A DNA stretch of 64,000 bases, taken from the NCBI GenBank assembly GCA_036924285.1, contig JAYKYS010000011.1:9936001-10000000 (forward strand). Reading direction: 5' to 3'. The stretch is from Asterella californica. Its lineage: Eukaryota; Streptophyta; Marchantiopsida; Marchantiales; Aytoniaceae. Positions 52,924-64,000 of the stretch are shown here, one piece after another (position 1 is the stretch's first letter; each line of letters opens with the position of its first letter). The position numbers and the translations under genes are program-made. The notes beneath the pieces are model-generated. The model was not told the DNA's origin, did no database searches, and worked only from the letters and a program-made list of their open reading frames with translations.

Positions 52924-54944
52924 TATCGTGTCGGATATTTTGTGCGTGAAGGATGTCCAGGAAAACACGAGGTTCTTGGCTGTGGAGATGCTGTGTGCCA
53001 AACAGAGACAAGACAGAGAAGAACAACCACGAAGAGGAATGCTGCGATATATACCACTCTGAAAGTATGTACACTGTCGATTCTTTCTCCAAACAGCACA
53101 AAACTGAGGAAAAGACCAGAGCGGTCTGTAACCTACTTCAGAAGTCCTAAAACAAACCCTTGAAACGCAACCCTAGTCTGAAATCGCCAAAGCGTAGCTC
53201 AAAGCAAGAGGAACTTCTCTTTGCTAACAACCAGAGCCACAACAGTATCATGCGATCCAAACCCAAGTCCAAACCACATCCACACACTAGCTCTTGGCTA
53301 AAGCTAGCTACCACAAGCCATACACAACCAACTAAGTCCTTAACGAACTCAAAAGGACGAAACCTGTAGCGAAGGAACCGAAAAAGACCTATCTGGGAAC
53401 TTTCTCCTTTCGCCAAACGATCTTCAAATGTTGATAGGGTCTCCTTCCCCGACTCCATTGACCCAAGAAACCTTCAGATCCGACTCTCGATAGTTGAGAT
53501 ATCGCCAATTTTCGGTCGCAGGTGACCGAACCTTCAAAAACTCCTCCCTGCGGCTTAAAACCGCTCACACCGCACAAACGAATCGTCTAAATTGATATCC
53601 GTCTTCGCTGGTAGGTAGATCTGGCTACCCTGAACCCAACAAGACTCCAAACAAGCCGTTTGGAGTTCCCCTTGCAAAATTACTCGAGAAATTTGGTCGC
53701 AGGCTACAAAACACTGACGTAAATCGGCTCCCTGCGGCTCAAATTTGCTCACAACACCCAAACCAACAATCCAATTCACTTACAGTCTTCTTCTATGCGT
53801 ACATGAGGACTCCCTGATCGCGTAGGCACCAAGAACGAAGAGCTTGGCTCACCGATCGCGAAGAACAATCCAATGTCAGGTCGCAGGCGATGAAAACCTT
53901 ACGCAAGCGCTTCCCTGCGAGCCAATTTCTCTCACAACTCTCAAACCGCCCGATAAAACTTTGTATCCTCTTCAATTTCCTGAAGAACTCGTGGTTCTAA
54001 TCCCGATGGATCCAAGGACAGCAAGTTTGGACTCCGGAACGGCCCGAACGGTCCAACTCTCCTTCACAGATAACTGAAAATCCCAATTCTGCTCCCTGCG
54101 TCTCAATTTCTCCCAGAACACAACCCCCGATCCGTCTCTTCAAGAACCGTCTTGACCTGTGCGTAGCCTGCACAGATCTGAACCCGATGACACCTTGCGC
54201 GCGTGTATTGGACTTCTCAATTCTCCAAAACATCCACCGACAGGTCGCAGGAACAAGCAAACCCCTTAAGCAGCCCCCTTGCAACAGTCTGTACGTACGA
54301 AGTTCAACTCTCAATAATAAGAAGCAGGCCCCTTGCGTGTTTGATATAACGCCTGAAGCTGTAAATACCCAGTCAGCAAGTAACTAGGGGCCTAGCTTGA
54401 TTTTACCTTTTTCCGAATCGCATAACTTCTTCTCTGGATGTCCAAACGAAATAAACAAGATGCCCATGGGAAGCTGGCAACGAGCTCTATCCATCTATGC
54501 GATAAAAGTAAAGATCCGAAGTTGCGCCAAAAGCTCGTAAGCTGGGGCTTAGCTTGTTTTCTCCATCTTTCGAGTTCTGTAACTTCTTCACTATGCGTCC
54601 AAACGAAGTAGACAAAGTGCATATGGAATGCTGACAAGGAGCTCTATCCACTGGTGCGATAAAAACGAAGATCCGAAGTGGTGCCAAAAACCCGTAAGCT
54701 GGGGCCTAGCTTATTTTCTCCATCTTTCGAGTCCTGTAACTTCTCCACTAGGCGCCCAAACGAAGTAGACAAGATGCCTATGGAAAGCTGACAAGGAGCT
54801 CTACCCATCTATGCGATGAAAATGGAGATCTGAGATTGTGCCAAAATCCGTAAGCTGGGGCCTAGCTTGTCTTCTCATGAGTGTCTTTGGAGCGACAAGC
54901 ATCTAAGTTTGAATTTCAGGTAGGAGCCGGTCCACGACATGACA
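52924..54944 (-). repeat. E3 3' LTR
   Basis: 2021 bp, ends as in E1; the internal junction is ACATGACA then TCCACCCTCTCT (polypurine tract on minus). The 157-bp triple repeat is at about 54391-54860. Confidence 0.92.
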
Positions 54945-55019
54945 TCCACCCTCTCTGAACCTGTGCATCCTCCGGTATGCACCAGAGATACCAACCAAGG
55001 AGTGGACCGGCTTATCGTC

Positions 55020-58000
55020 CTACTTCCCATCGTAACCATCCTCACCTTCAAGATCTTCTGCATAATCCTCATCCTCAAACTGAAACTCCGTCAAGATATC
55101 TGCTAGATCGACCTCATCTCTCTTTTTTAAAATCTTGACACGTTTACCTGCCACTGGTACCTTCAAGCTCGTTCCATCCAACTCTTGCAGGGCGTAAGTT
55201 GCGTTGTCATGAACCTTCTTCACCACATACGGACCAAACCATCTTCTGGAAAACTTCCGGAGTGCACTATGCTGGTTGTCTAGACTGTTGTCATAGACTA
55301 ACACCCAATCACCTTCCTTAATTTCCCTAGGTCTCAAACGATGTCGTTGATCAAATCTGACCTTGTTCTTCCACCGTGCTTCTCGCAGCCTATCCAAAGC
55401 AGTTTGGATATCCTCTGGTCTTCTCTCTAACTGCCTAATTCGAATAGCAAGAAGCTCTTCCCTAGTCAAATTGTCATCCCAAGATAACACACTCCATGTC
55501 AAAACATGTTCTTCAATCGGCATGATAAGTTTCTGACCTGTGATGAGTTCCACCGGCATGTAACCTGTCACCGAGCTGTGTGTCGTTCTATCTGCCCATA
55601 ACGCAAATGGTAAGAGTCGAGGCCACTCGCGCACCCTTCTGTTGCAAGCCTTCACCAAAGCCTTCACAATGGGTGGATGACCACGTTCACTCTTGGCATT
55701 TCCTTCGGGGTTGTAAGCAGTTGTCAGTGACAACCTCACCCCACACCTTGCAAAGAATTCACGAGCCTCGTGTGCATCTAACTCTCCCCGATCTGCAGTG
55801 ATCTTTCCCACACATCCATACCGACAAACAACCTCTTCCAAGAGAAATTTACATACCCCTTCAGTTGTCTTCGTCCGAAGCGCCCTACCCTCGACTTGAT
55901 TTGATAGATCTTCTCTAACAAGTACCAAGTATCTCATCTGCCACAACCCAACCGGCATAATCACCAAGTCTACCACCCACTTGAAATGTATTGCCAGCGG
56001 ATAAGTTGGATGTAATCCGTCACGATGTCGGATGTTCGAATACATCTGACATGTCAAACAATACTCTACAAAAGATACAACATCCCTGTACATGTTTTCA
56101 CCAATACCGCTCTTTCATCTTGGTAAAAGTGGCCCAAATTCCTCGATGTCCAGCCCAAAGACTCTCATGGAATGCCTTGAGCAACTTCTGCTGATCTTCC
56201 TTGTTGCAAATCACCCGTAGCGGTACCCCACCTTTCTGCTTCGGTCGTTTCCAAAGAAACCCATCCTGCAACATGAAGTTGTAGGCCTTCCTTCGAACTC
56301 TCCGAAACCTCTCATCCGTCCAACCTGTCTGCTTAACCATCGTACTAAGGTACCTCCCGATATCAAGCAAATCACCATCATACAACCCTTCAACAAACAA
56401 CTCTTCTTCCCTTCCTGTCTGTGCAATCGAATAGAACTCTGTACCCACGTCGTCAATGTCTTCTACCATCTCATCTTCCCCATCATATCGAGCCCGAGAT
56501 AACATATCCGCCATCAGATTATCCTTCCCTGCAAAATGTCTAAACTCCGAGTTCAACGACTTGATATATGCGATCCATCGTAACATCGCAATATCAGGAG
56601 TTGAACAATTCATGATCATTCCTAACAACGGCAAGCAATCAGTTTCAACCACCACTACTACTCCAATCAAATACTCTTTCTCAGTTTTCATAGCTGAAAC
56701 AATACCCCACAGTTCTCTCTTCACTTGCAGGTAAGCACGTTGTCGAGGACTTAACACCTTCGCTCCGAACCTAATCGCAAACCTGTCTCCATCCTCGTCA
56801 TCCTGTCCGACTGCCCATCCAATTGCAACTGGGCTTGTATCCACAGTAAGAATCACCGGCCTAGCACCCTTGTAATCAATCCTTCCCAGGACTGGAGGAG
56901 ATGATAGTAAAAACTTCAGCTTCTTTACCGCATCAGTATGCTCTTCCTCCCATCTGAACTTATGACCCTTACGCAACAATCCATACAACGGATCCGCCAC
57001 ATGCGCATAATGAGGAATCCAAATGTGGTAGAATACACAAGCACCCAAAAATCTTCTCACTTCTGTTAGCGAGTTGCAAACCTCCTTCATTCTTCCAATC
57101 ACATCCACCTTGTTCGCATCTGACTTCGACCAAACGATCCACACAAATGACCAACGATCAAAACCTCTCTAACCCCAAATGTAGACTTCGCACCTGACAG
57201 TGTAAGATGAACTTCCTCAAGTCGAGATAAGATCTTCTCACACTCTGCGATGTGATCAGTGACGTATCGCCGACACCCCCTCTGATCTAATGCTTCATCC
57301 TTCTCATCTTCCACACATCCTTTGATGGGGATGTCATCCAAGAACGGCATCGTCTTTTCGGTGATGAAGTCCCTTAGAACTTGATTCATCCCGTTCATCA
57401 TGTGTGCTACCGAGTTGGTAGCTCCCTGTGGTAAGGTACACATCCTAACCAACCCCAAAGGTGTCCTCATTGTCGTGAAGCTTCTGCTCTCCTCCGCTAG
57501 TTGAAACTGATCATACCCCGAGTAAAGATCTCCCATTGAGTAAATCGCTCTTCCTGCAAACGCTTCTGCAAACTCATCCACAATCGGTCCCACCCCAGCA
57601 TTTCTGATTGTTACTGCGTTCACCGGCTGCATGTCTTGGATGAACCGCAGCGACCCATTCTTCTTTGGTACTGTAAACCATCTGCTTGAATATGGTGCAA
57701 ACGACGGCTCCAAGATCTTCATCCGCATCTTCTCCTTCAGCAACTCCACTAGTTTGGGCAAGTGAGCCCGCGGTACTGGAATTGGTCTCAGGTTCCATGG
57801 CACATGCGGTACCGTGAAGATAACCATCGGGGTAACAACGTACGGATCTACACATCCAATCTCAAGTGGCTCAAAAGCAAATGCTTTCCCATGTCTTGAA
57901 AGCATCTCCTTGAAGCACATCCTCTCTTCTGGTAGAAGAGACCCATCAGATCCAATCTTCAGCTCTTCAAGGGTCTTCTCCGTGAACTTGTGTCCTATCA

Positions 58001-58493
58001 TTGCAGGATCTCTCAAACTCTTCTCCTTTGAAGCTCGATCGACCTGTTGGTTGGTATCTTCCAGCAAAGGACCAGCAACTGGCTTTACTTTCCTATCCAC
58101 TGTCTTGTACCTTGTCTCAACTCGAACCTCCGGTGCACGGAATGATTCGATCATCGAATAGACCTCCCTTGAATGAATCTGCACGACCTTATCCATATCC
58201 TCCCATCCAATAGACATGATCTCTCGCAAGGGATCATCCAACCCATCCTCTTCATAAACACCAGAAATCCATTCATCCCCTTCTAGCTCACCCAACTCTT
58301 TCAACATCAACTCAACACCACGCAAATGTTTTTGTTCTTTTTTTCTCAACTCTTCTACCTTCCTGTAAATAGCAATCCCACAATCTGAAAACCCAACAAA
58401 CCCTGTACAAAAGGCACTATCTCCATCAAGCGAGAGTACTTTCTCTTGCGCACCACCACAATCCCGCTCTATAGTGGTACTCAACGAAAATCC
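55020..58493 (-). pseudogene. E3 pol (pre-RT, RT, RNase H, integrase)
   Basis: Three consecutive frames: 58493-57099, 57144-56098 and 56093-55020. Pre-RT domain (RHGKAFAFEPLEIGC); RT with GDLYSGYDQ and PFLDDIP (FLDD in place of YVDD); RNase H (LTVDTSPVAIGWAVGQDD, ETDCLPLLG); integrase zinc domain (C-LTC) and core with WVVDLV, ADRGELDAHEA and a Glu in KSERGH; RPEDI and LRPREIKEGDWVLVYDN; an acidic C-terminal tail. A 1-nt loss near 57130 and a small deletion near 56095, in a Trp-rich spot, break the frame. It enters from gag by -1 frameshift. All catalytic residues are visible. Confidence 0.9.
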
Positions 58494-60887
58494 TTGAACT
58501 CTTCACTCACCCTTGGAAGCGGCTTCTCCCTCAAACGATCTCGGTTGCGGTCATGATTGGACGGTACAGTCAGGAATTGTACCGCTCTCTTCCCATCTTG
58601 ACTTCGGATCCTAGCATAAGCAGATCCGTCGTCCCGTACCTTTGTCTCCATCCGAGTTGCTATGATGAAAGGTTGTCCAAGAATGAGTGGATATGATGTT
58701 GCTTCCTGAACAAAAAAGTTCTGCTCGATAGCAACATCACCTATGCGCACTCTGATGTCCGGACAAGCTCCATACAAGTCTCCTCTTGTGTTGTTGGCTG
58801 CTCTTATGACCCATCCATGTTCTGTGTCGATCGGCCACTTCTTCTTCTTGTATAGCTCCTTGGACATGATGTTGATTTCTGATCCATGATCGATCAGAGC
58901 AACCACTGGTTCATCCAAGTCCTCGATCCTCACCAACGTCTCCGTCGTAGCTCGAGCCCAGTGACTATGGCTGTAATGACTTGAGCTCCGCTTCCCATCC
59001 TCCTCTTCATCCTCAAAATGCACCCTGCGCCTTCGATCTCTTTCTTCCTCCGGAGAATAGACACTGCACCTTGCAAGCTCTCTCTCCTCATCCACAGACA
59101 TCCTAGTATCCAAAGCATGCGATAAACCAGTCTCACCCGTAATTTATCGTTTCCGTTTGATGACATCGATGATGACATCATGAAACTCACGCTTGGCGAT
59201 GCCTAACACTTCTCTCAAAGTAAACTCCACCTTCGCATTCAAAATGCGATCTTCCAAGACTCCCTTCAAGTCAGTTGAAGCCTCGATATCCGACTGTAGC
59301 TTGTATGCAGCCGGCTTACCCTTCTCCTTCTGAGATTTCTCCTTCGATGGAGAAGGAGCATCATCCATCGGTAGGTCTTGAGCTCCTGCATCCCGAAGCT
59401 CTTGGCGAATCTTCTCTCCTCGAGTCTGTCTCTTTGAAGAAGTCCCTTCTCCTAAATCCTCTGAATCTCGCCTTCTCTTCTCTTCCAACAACGCTTCGTG
59501 TTGGTTCTTGACGATGTAAGCATGCACCGATAGAGCTTCTATCGGATCCTCCCATCCAGTATCCCTTCTGATCGTAGCAGCTGTCCTCTGCAACGTCTCA
59601 CGTGCCATCTTCCCTTTCTGTTTCATGGAGATGGCAGATGATCACAACTCACTTGGTTCAACTTGCTTGTTGAAACTCCTCTCAGCTTGATCCTCAACCC
59701 TTGTGCCATAAGTTCTAGCTTCCACCATTGCAACTGCTTGCGCTGATAGGTGGTCCTCAACCAACTTCTTCATTCCTCCTTTACCAAAGTTGGTCTGAAG
59801 AAGTGCACCAGTATCCCTCAACGCTACCTTCCCGTCCTTCCAGAAGATCACCCCTTGCTGTAAGGTATCACTGAACTCCTTGCAATCTCTGCGCGGATGA
59901 TCGGTACCGTCGCACCAGATACACCGCTGGATCCAGCCTTGCTTCTCAACAGGTTTCACTCCGCTTGTAGACCCTTGTTCCTCCAATCTGGTGAGCTTGA
60001 TCTGCAAGTCTCGCATTCCACGCATGATCTCCTCAAGACTTGAGTCCTTCTTCGGAGATACTATCGGTGTCTGAACAACTGGAACAGCAGGAGCAACCGG
60101 CACTACCTGTCTAGCAACAGGAACAACTGGTCGAACTACAGGAACAGGTGTTACAGCAGTTGGTGCTGGTGTCAGTCTCCTGACAGGAACCTTCTCTCGC
60201 CTCCGCTCCCTCTTGGTGAGCAGACCAACAGCTTCTTCAACCTTCTTCCAGCTGCTAGTCAATCCATCGTCCTCCTCCCGGTCTTCCAGAAGTACCTCTA
60301 GCTTCTCCTGCAACTTCTCATCTGCAGCCCGAAGAAATAACTCTGTCTTGTTGGACTGCAACGTCAGCTTCCATCCTAGTCAGTCGTGAAAACTGCTTCT
60401 CAAACTCCCTAAGCAACTCTGTAGCTTGTAAACCTTTCCTTGGTTGCTCAACCCACTCCAAGAAGGACTTCTTGGTGACTCGATCAGAGTCCTCCAAGAA
60501 GTACTCATCCATCAAGGCACGCGCAAACGTCTCCCAGTCCTTGTTAAAATGCTTCGTTAGCATTTTAACATGATCTCTAATCTCTGGAGCTGCTGCTAAC
60601 TCAAATGTCTCAATCATCTCTTCTTCTGAGACCCGGTTCAGCTCCATCTCCTTCACATAATGCCTCAGATATCTTGAGACATCTCTCTCATCGAACTGAT
60701 CAATCCTGCTGACCATCGCTTGTAGCGCCTTCGTTGCCAAAGCTTCCTTCCGCTCATCAGACTGTTGCTGCCGCAAGAACATAGTGAAAGCTTGGAACAT
60801 CGATGCAGTCGCTGGATCCAACTGCACCTTCGGCAACCCACTTGAACCACTAGCTCCATCTCCATCACCTTTCCCATCCCCACTCAT
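58481..60887 (-). pseudogene. E3 gag-protease
   Basis: Starts at ATG 60887 (MSGDGKG; the upstream TTG reading is not needed). Gag capsid part to about 60370, where a 2-bp deletion relative to E1 shifts the frame; it continues at 60361-59642 with zinc knuckle CIWCDGTDHPRRDC (about 59930), then a TGA at 59642-59644, then 59626-59144 (GKPAAYKLQSDIEASTDLKG) to a TAA at 59144-59146 where B has Gln, then protease with IDHGSEIN and ILGQPFI (59113-58481). Same domain order as B and D. Confidence 0.9.
58487..58493 (-). promoter_or_regulatory. E3 gag/pol slippery heptamer (GGATTTT)
   Basis: On minus GGATTTT is in phase G GAT TTT, at the position homologous to GGGTTTT in B and D. The -1 frame is open from just upstream (after a TGA about 14 nt before) into pol. 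GGATTTT is, as I recall, the shift site of dianthoviruses. Downstream pairing (GAGTAC with GTACTC, ACCAC with GTGGT) is weaker than in B or D. Confidence 0.6.
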
Positions 60888-60941
60888 GACTGCCAATCTC
60901 TTCTTCAAAGTTCACACACAGAAGAATCTCCACCCCAGACC

Positions 60942-60959
60942 TTCACGTCGAGTTCACCA
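60942..60959 (-). other. E3 primer-binding site
   Basis: Minus TGGTGAACTCGACGTGAA, 3 nt inside the 5' LTR, same as E1 and B. Confidence 0.75.
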
Positions 60960-60962
60960 CCG

Positions 60963-62981
60963 TATCGTGTCGGATATTTTGTCCGTGAAGGATGTCCAAG
61001 AAAACACGAGGTTCTTGGCTGTGGAGATGCTGTGTGCCAAACAGAGACAAGACAGAGAAGAACAACCACGAAGAGGAATGCTGCGATATATACCACTCTA
61101 AAAGTATGTATACTGTCGATTCTTTCTCCAAACAGCACAAAACTGAAGAAAAGACCAGAGCGGTCTGTAACCTACTTCAGAAGCCCTAAAACAAACCCCT
61201 GAAACGCAATCCTAGTCTGAAATTGCCAAAGCGTAGCTCAAAGCAAGAAGAACTTCTCTTTGCTAACAACCAGAGCCACAACAGTATCATGCGATCCAAA
61301 CGCAAGTCCAAACCACATCCACACACTAGCTCTTGGCTAAAGCTAGCTACCACAAGCCATACACAACCAACTAAGTCTTAACGAACTCAAAAGGACGAAA
61401 CCTGTAGCGAAGGAACCGAAAAAGACCTATCTGGGAACTTTCTCCTTTCGCCAAACGATCTTCAAATGTTGATAGGGTCTCCTTCCCCGACTCCGTTGAC
61501 CCAAGAAACCATCAGATCCGACTCCCGATAGTTGAGATATCGTCAATTTTCGGTCGCAGGTGACCGAACCTTCAAAAACTCCTCCCTGCGGCTTAAAACC
61601 GCTCACACCGCACAAACGGATCGTCTAAACTGATATCCGTCTTCGCTGGTAGGTAGATCTGGCTACCCTGAACCCATCAAGACTCCAAACAAGCCGTTTG
61701 GAGTTCCCCTTGCAAAACTACTCGAGAAATTTGGTCGCAGGCTACAAAAAACTGACGTAAATTGGCTCCCTGCGGCTCAAATTTGCTCACCACACCCAAA
61801 CCAACAATCCAATTCATTTACAGTCTTCTCCTATGCGTACATGAGGACTCCCTGATCGCGTAGGCACCAAGAACGAAGAGCTTGGCTCACCGATCGTGAA
61901 GAACAATCCAATGTCAGGTCGCAGGCGATGAAAACTTGACACAAGCGCTTCCCTGCGAGCCAATTTCTCTCACAACTCTCAAACCGCCCGATAAAACTTT
62001 GTATCGTCTTCAATTTCCTGAAGAACTCGTTGTTCTGATCCCGATGGATCCAAGGACAGCAAGTTTGGACTCCGGAACGGCCCGAACGGTCCAACTCTCC
62101 TTACAGATAACTGAAAACCTCAATTCTGCTCCCTGCGTCTCAATTTCTCCCAGAACACAACCCCCGATCCGTCTCTTCAAGAACCGTCTTAACCTGTGCG
62201 TAGCCTGCACAGATCTGAACCCGATGACACCTTGCGCGCGTGTATTGGACTTCCCAATTCTCCAAAACATCCATCGACAAATCGCAGGAACAAGCAAGCC
62301 TCTTAAGCAGCCCTCTAGCAACAGTCTGTACGTACGAAGTTCAACTCTCAATAATAAGAAGCAGGCCCCTTGCGTGTTTGATATAACGCCTGAAGCCCTA
62401 AATACCCAGTCAGCAAGTAACTAGAGGCCTAGCTTGATTTTACCTTTTTCTGAATCGCATAACTTCTTCTCTGGATGTCCAAACGAAATAAACAAGATGC
62501 CCATGGGAAGCTGGCAACGAGCTCTATCCATCTATGCGATAAAAGTAAAGATCCGAAGTTGCGCCAAAAGCTCGTAAGCTGGGGCCTAGCTTGTTTTCTC
62601 CATCTTTCGAGTTCTGTAACTTCTTCACTATGCGTCCAAACGAAGTAGACAAAGTGCCTATGGAATGCTGACAAGGAGCTCTATCCACTGGTGCGATAAA
62701 AACGAAGATCCGAAGTGGTGCCAAAAACCCGTAAGCTGGGGCCTAGCTTATTTTCTCCATCTTTCGAGTCCTGTAACTTCTCCACTAGGCGCCCAAACGA
62801 AGTAGACAAGATGCCTATGGAAAGCTGACAAGGAGCTCTACCCATCTATGCGATGAAAATGGAGATCTGAGATTGTGCCAAAATCCGTAAGCTGGGGCCT
62901 AGCTTGTCTTCTCATGAGTGTCTTTGGAGCGACAAGCATCTAAGTTTGAATTTCAGGTAGGAGCCGGTCCACGACACGACA
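60963..62981 (-). repeat. E3 5' LTR
   Basis: 2019 bp, TATCGTGTCGG...CACGACACGACA on plus. Contains the 157-bp triple repeat at about 62429-62900. Confidence 0.92.
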
Positions 62982-63660
62982 CCGTCCGTACAGATGAACC
63001 TGCGAAGCTTTGTGAAATAGTCTTCTTACGTGTAGATTTTTTATCAGTGATTTAATTTTCTGCTGCCATCTGTTTAAGGTATCTTTTATCTCTGCCAGGT
63101 GACAGTGAAGGATGCGTAGGATGGAGGAAAACCTAGAGGGGTGTACTCCGAGGAGAGAGAATTCTATGGCATTATCGCATTATCGGAGTTTGTCGATCAT
63201 CGAGCAATGTAGAGTTTACCGTGCGAGAGCTATCGAGTAGAAGGAATCGAAGAGTTAGGAGAAGATTTTACAGAGGTTACGCCTGGAGAGATTTCTGACT
63301 GAACAGAGTTTTGACATCGAGGGATTGAGATTAGTAGACAGAATCGAGTAGAGAGGAGACCAAGAACTTGTACGTGTATCTTTCTGAATAGAAAACGGGA
63401 AGCTTCTAGGTGAACGCGCTAGTGCTTCACAGGAGCAGTTTTCTGATATTCTGAGTTACTGAACGTGAGCTTTGCAATCTGAATGACCTGGAGTTGAAGA
63501 TCTATTTGCACGCCGTGTGTTTTATCTTGGCCAGAGCGAGAACGTGGTGGTGTGGTTTCTTGCGGTCCGTATTTCATGTGTGATTTGTCCTCCTCTTCAC
63601 GATCGTATCACAGCTAGAAGGTTCGCCTTTCTCAAGAAACTCTCGCCTCGACATACAATC

Positions 63661-63678
63661 TGGTGCTTCCACTGAGAC
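63661..63678 (+). other. F primer-binding site
   Basis: TGGTGCTTCCACTGAGAC, 7 nt after the LTR end; differs from the D site at one position in the first 16, so probably the same primer tRNA family. Confidence 0.65.
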
Positions 63679-63728
63679 GCTTCTTGGGGTGATTGACCGT
63701 GACGTTGAGTTCCAAGACGAAGAAGAAG

Positions 63729-64000
63729 ATGGATCGGAAGAGCGGAAGCGCTGGTGGTGCTACCTCTACGGCTGCTGCATCTACGTCTGCTGCAGCACCT
63801 ACTGTAGCCCCTGTGACTGCAGCGACATCTGCATCTGGCCTCGACACAACTGAGATTCTGAAGACGCTTGCGGCCCTGGTCCAACAACATCCGATCGTTG
63901 GAGGGGGTGAGTTGAAATCTACCAAAGCTTTGCAAGCGATAGTTAATAGATTTGGAAGGTTTGAAGTAAGAGATATTTCTAGATATCTGCGTGAGTACCG
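63729..64000 (+). CDS. F gag, 5' part (runs off the window)
   Basis: Open from ATG 63729 to the window edge (about 90 codons). MDRKSG start, Ala/Thr/Ser-rich head, then GLDTTEILKTLAALVQQHP, GGGELKSTKALQAIVNRFG and DISRYLREY, closely matching D gag. No stop is seen, so F may encode an intact gag. Whether pol is present cannot be judged here. Confidence 0.85.
   Translation, partial: MDRKSGSAGGATSTAAASTSAAAPTVAPVTAATSASGLDTTEILKTLAALVQQHPIVGGGELKSTKALQAIVNRFGRFEVRDISRYLREY

Larger units (their letters stand above)
52924..62981 (-). mobile_element. E3: near-complete E-family element nested in the F LTR
   Basis: 10.06 kb with LTRs of 2021 and 2019 bp, a primer site (60942-60959), a polypurine tract (minus AGAGAGGGTGGA, 54956-54945) and all domains from gag to integrase. 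Target duplication CCAT/CCGT (52920-52923, 62982-62985), the left copy with one G-to-A change. It is dead: gag has a 2-bp deletion and two stops, pol has two frameshifts. It is the best guide to what B and D lost. Confidence 0.93.
51475..63653 (+). repeat. F 5' LTR, split by E3
   Basis: Begins TGTCGTGATGTGAAT like the D LTR in element orientation and shares AATTCACCTCTC, GTTAGTCTCT and TCAGAGAAGTCGA with it. Preceded by ACGC (51471-51474). It continues to 52923, is interrupted by E3 (target site CCAT/CCGT), resumes at 62986 and ends GCCTCGACA at 63653: about 2.1 kb without the insert. It contains a SINE-like unit and a tandem array. Confidence 0.75.

Noticed and set aside
52417..53001. 194-codon minus-strand frame with repeats of SIRSNSTTATS type
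   Set aside because: It follows the 114-bp tandem array of the F LTR and crosses into the E3 LTR. Unit lengths divisible by three keep it open; not a gene.

Overview
This window is plant-type repeat DNA: a nest of Ty3/gypsy-like LTR retrotransposons between two AT-rich stretches. I see no convincing host protein-coding gene, rRNA, functional tRNA or CRISPR. Evidence for a plant (streptophyte) nucleus: at least seven LTR units with TG...CA-type ends, target-site duplications, primer-binding sites and polypurine tracts, one primer-binding site matching plant tRNA-Glu, and tRNA-derived SINE-like pieces. The gag/pol style (DHG protease, CIWCD zinc knuckle, one lineage with a PHD finger after integrase) makes me think of an early-diverging lineage such as a charophyte alga or bryophyte, but that is a guess.

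Layout. 1-5517: AT-rich, gene-free, with local tandem duplications. About 6538-39814: an old minus-strand element A (gag at about 31.6-30.3 kb, protease at 28.5-27.9 kb, RT at 17.5-16.7 kb, RNase H/integrase/PHD finger at 9.4-7.2 kb, LTR at 7048-6538), split by four insertions: B (9419-16672, +), C (18795-27523, +), solo LTR D1 (28977-30304, -) and D (32128-38417, -). 39950-43982: E1, an internally deleted minus-strand element. 43987-50077: AT-rich DNA with small hairpins and a 36-bp-arm perfect palindrome. 50078-51470: an LTR relic (G) with a SINE-like piece. 51475-64000: a plus-strand element F whose 5' LTR is split by a nearly complete element E3 (52924-62981, -); the F gag gene runs off the right edge.

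How the parts work together. B, D, E and F are relatives: gag-protease in one frame, pol in the -1 frame. The gag/pol junctions of B and D share a GGGTTTT heptamer in the correct phase, followed by a 6-7 nt spacer and a stem-loop; E3 has GGATTTT at the same place. This looks like programmed -1 frameshifting. C is a separate lineage, with a chain of small ORFs, gag, and pol starting in an ATGA overlap. Most insertions show 4-bp target duplications, usually with a central CG. Removing B and one duplication restores the A reading frame. D has almost identical LTRs and intact gag-protease but has lost RT to integrase, so it would need another element's enzymes. B was rebuilt after insertion: 1693 bp (412 bp of A flank plus the 5' LTR) is duplicated in place of its integrase, and all mismatches between the copies lie in the last 236 bp.
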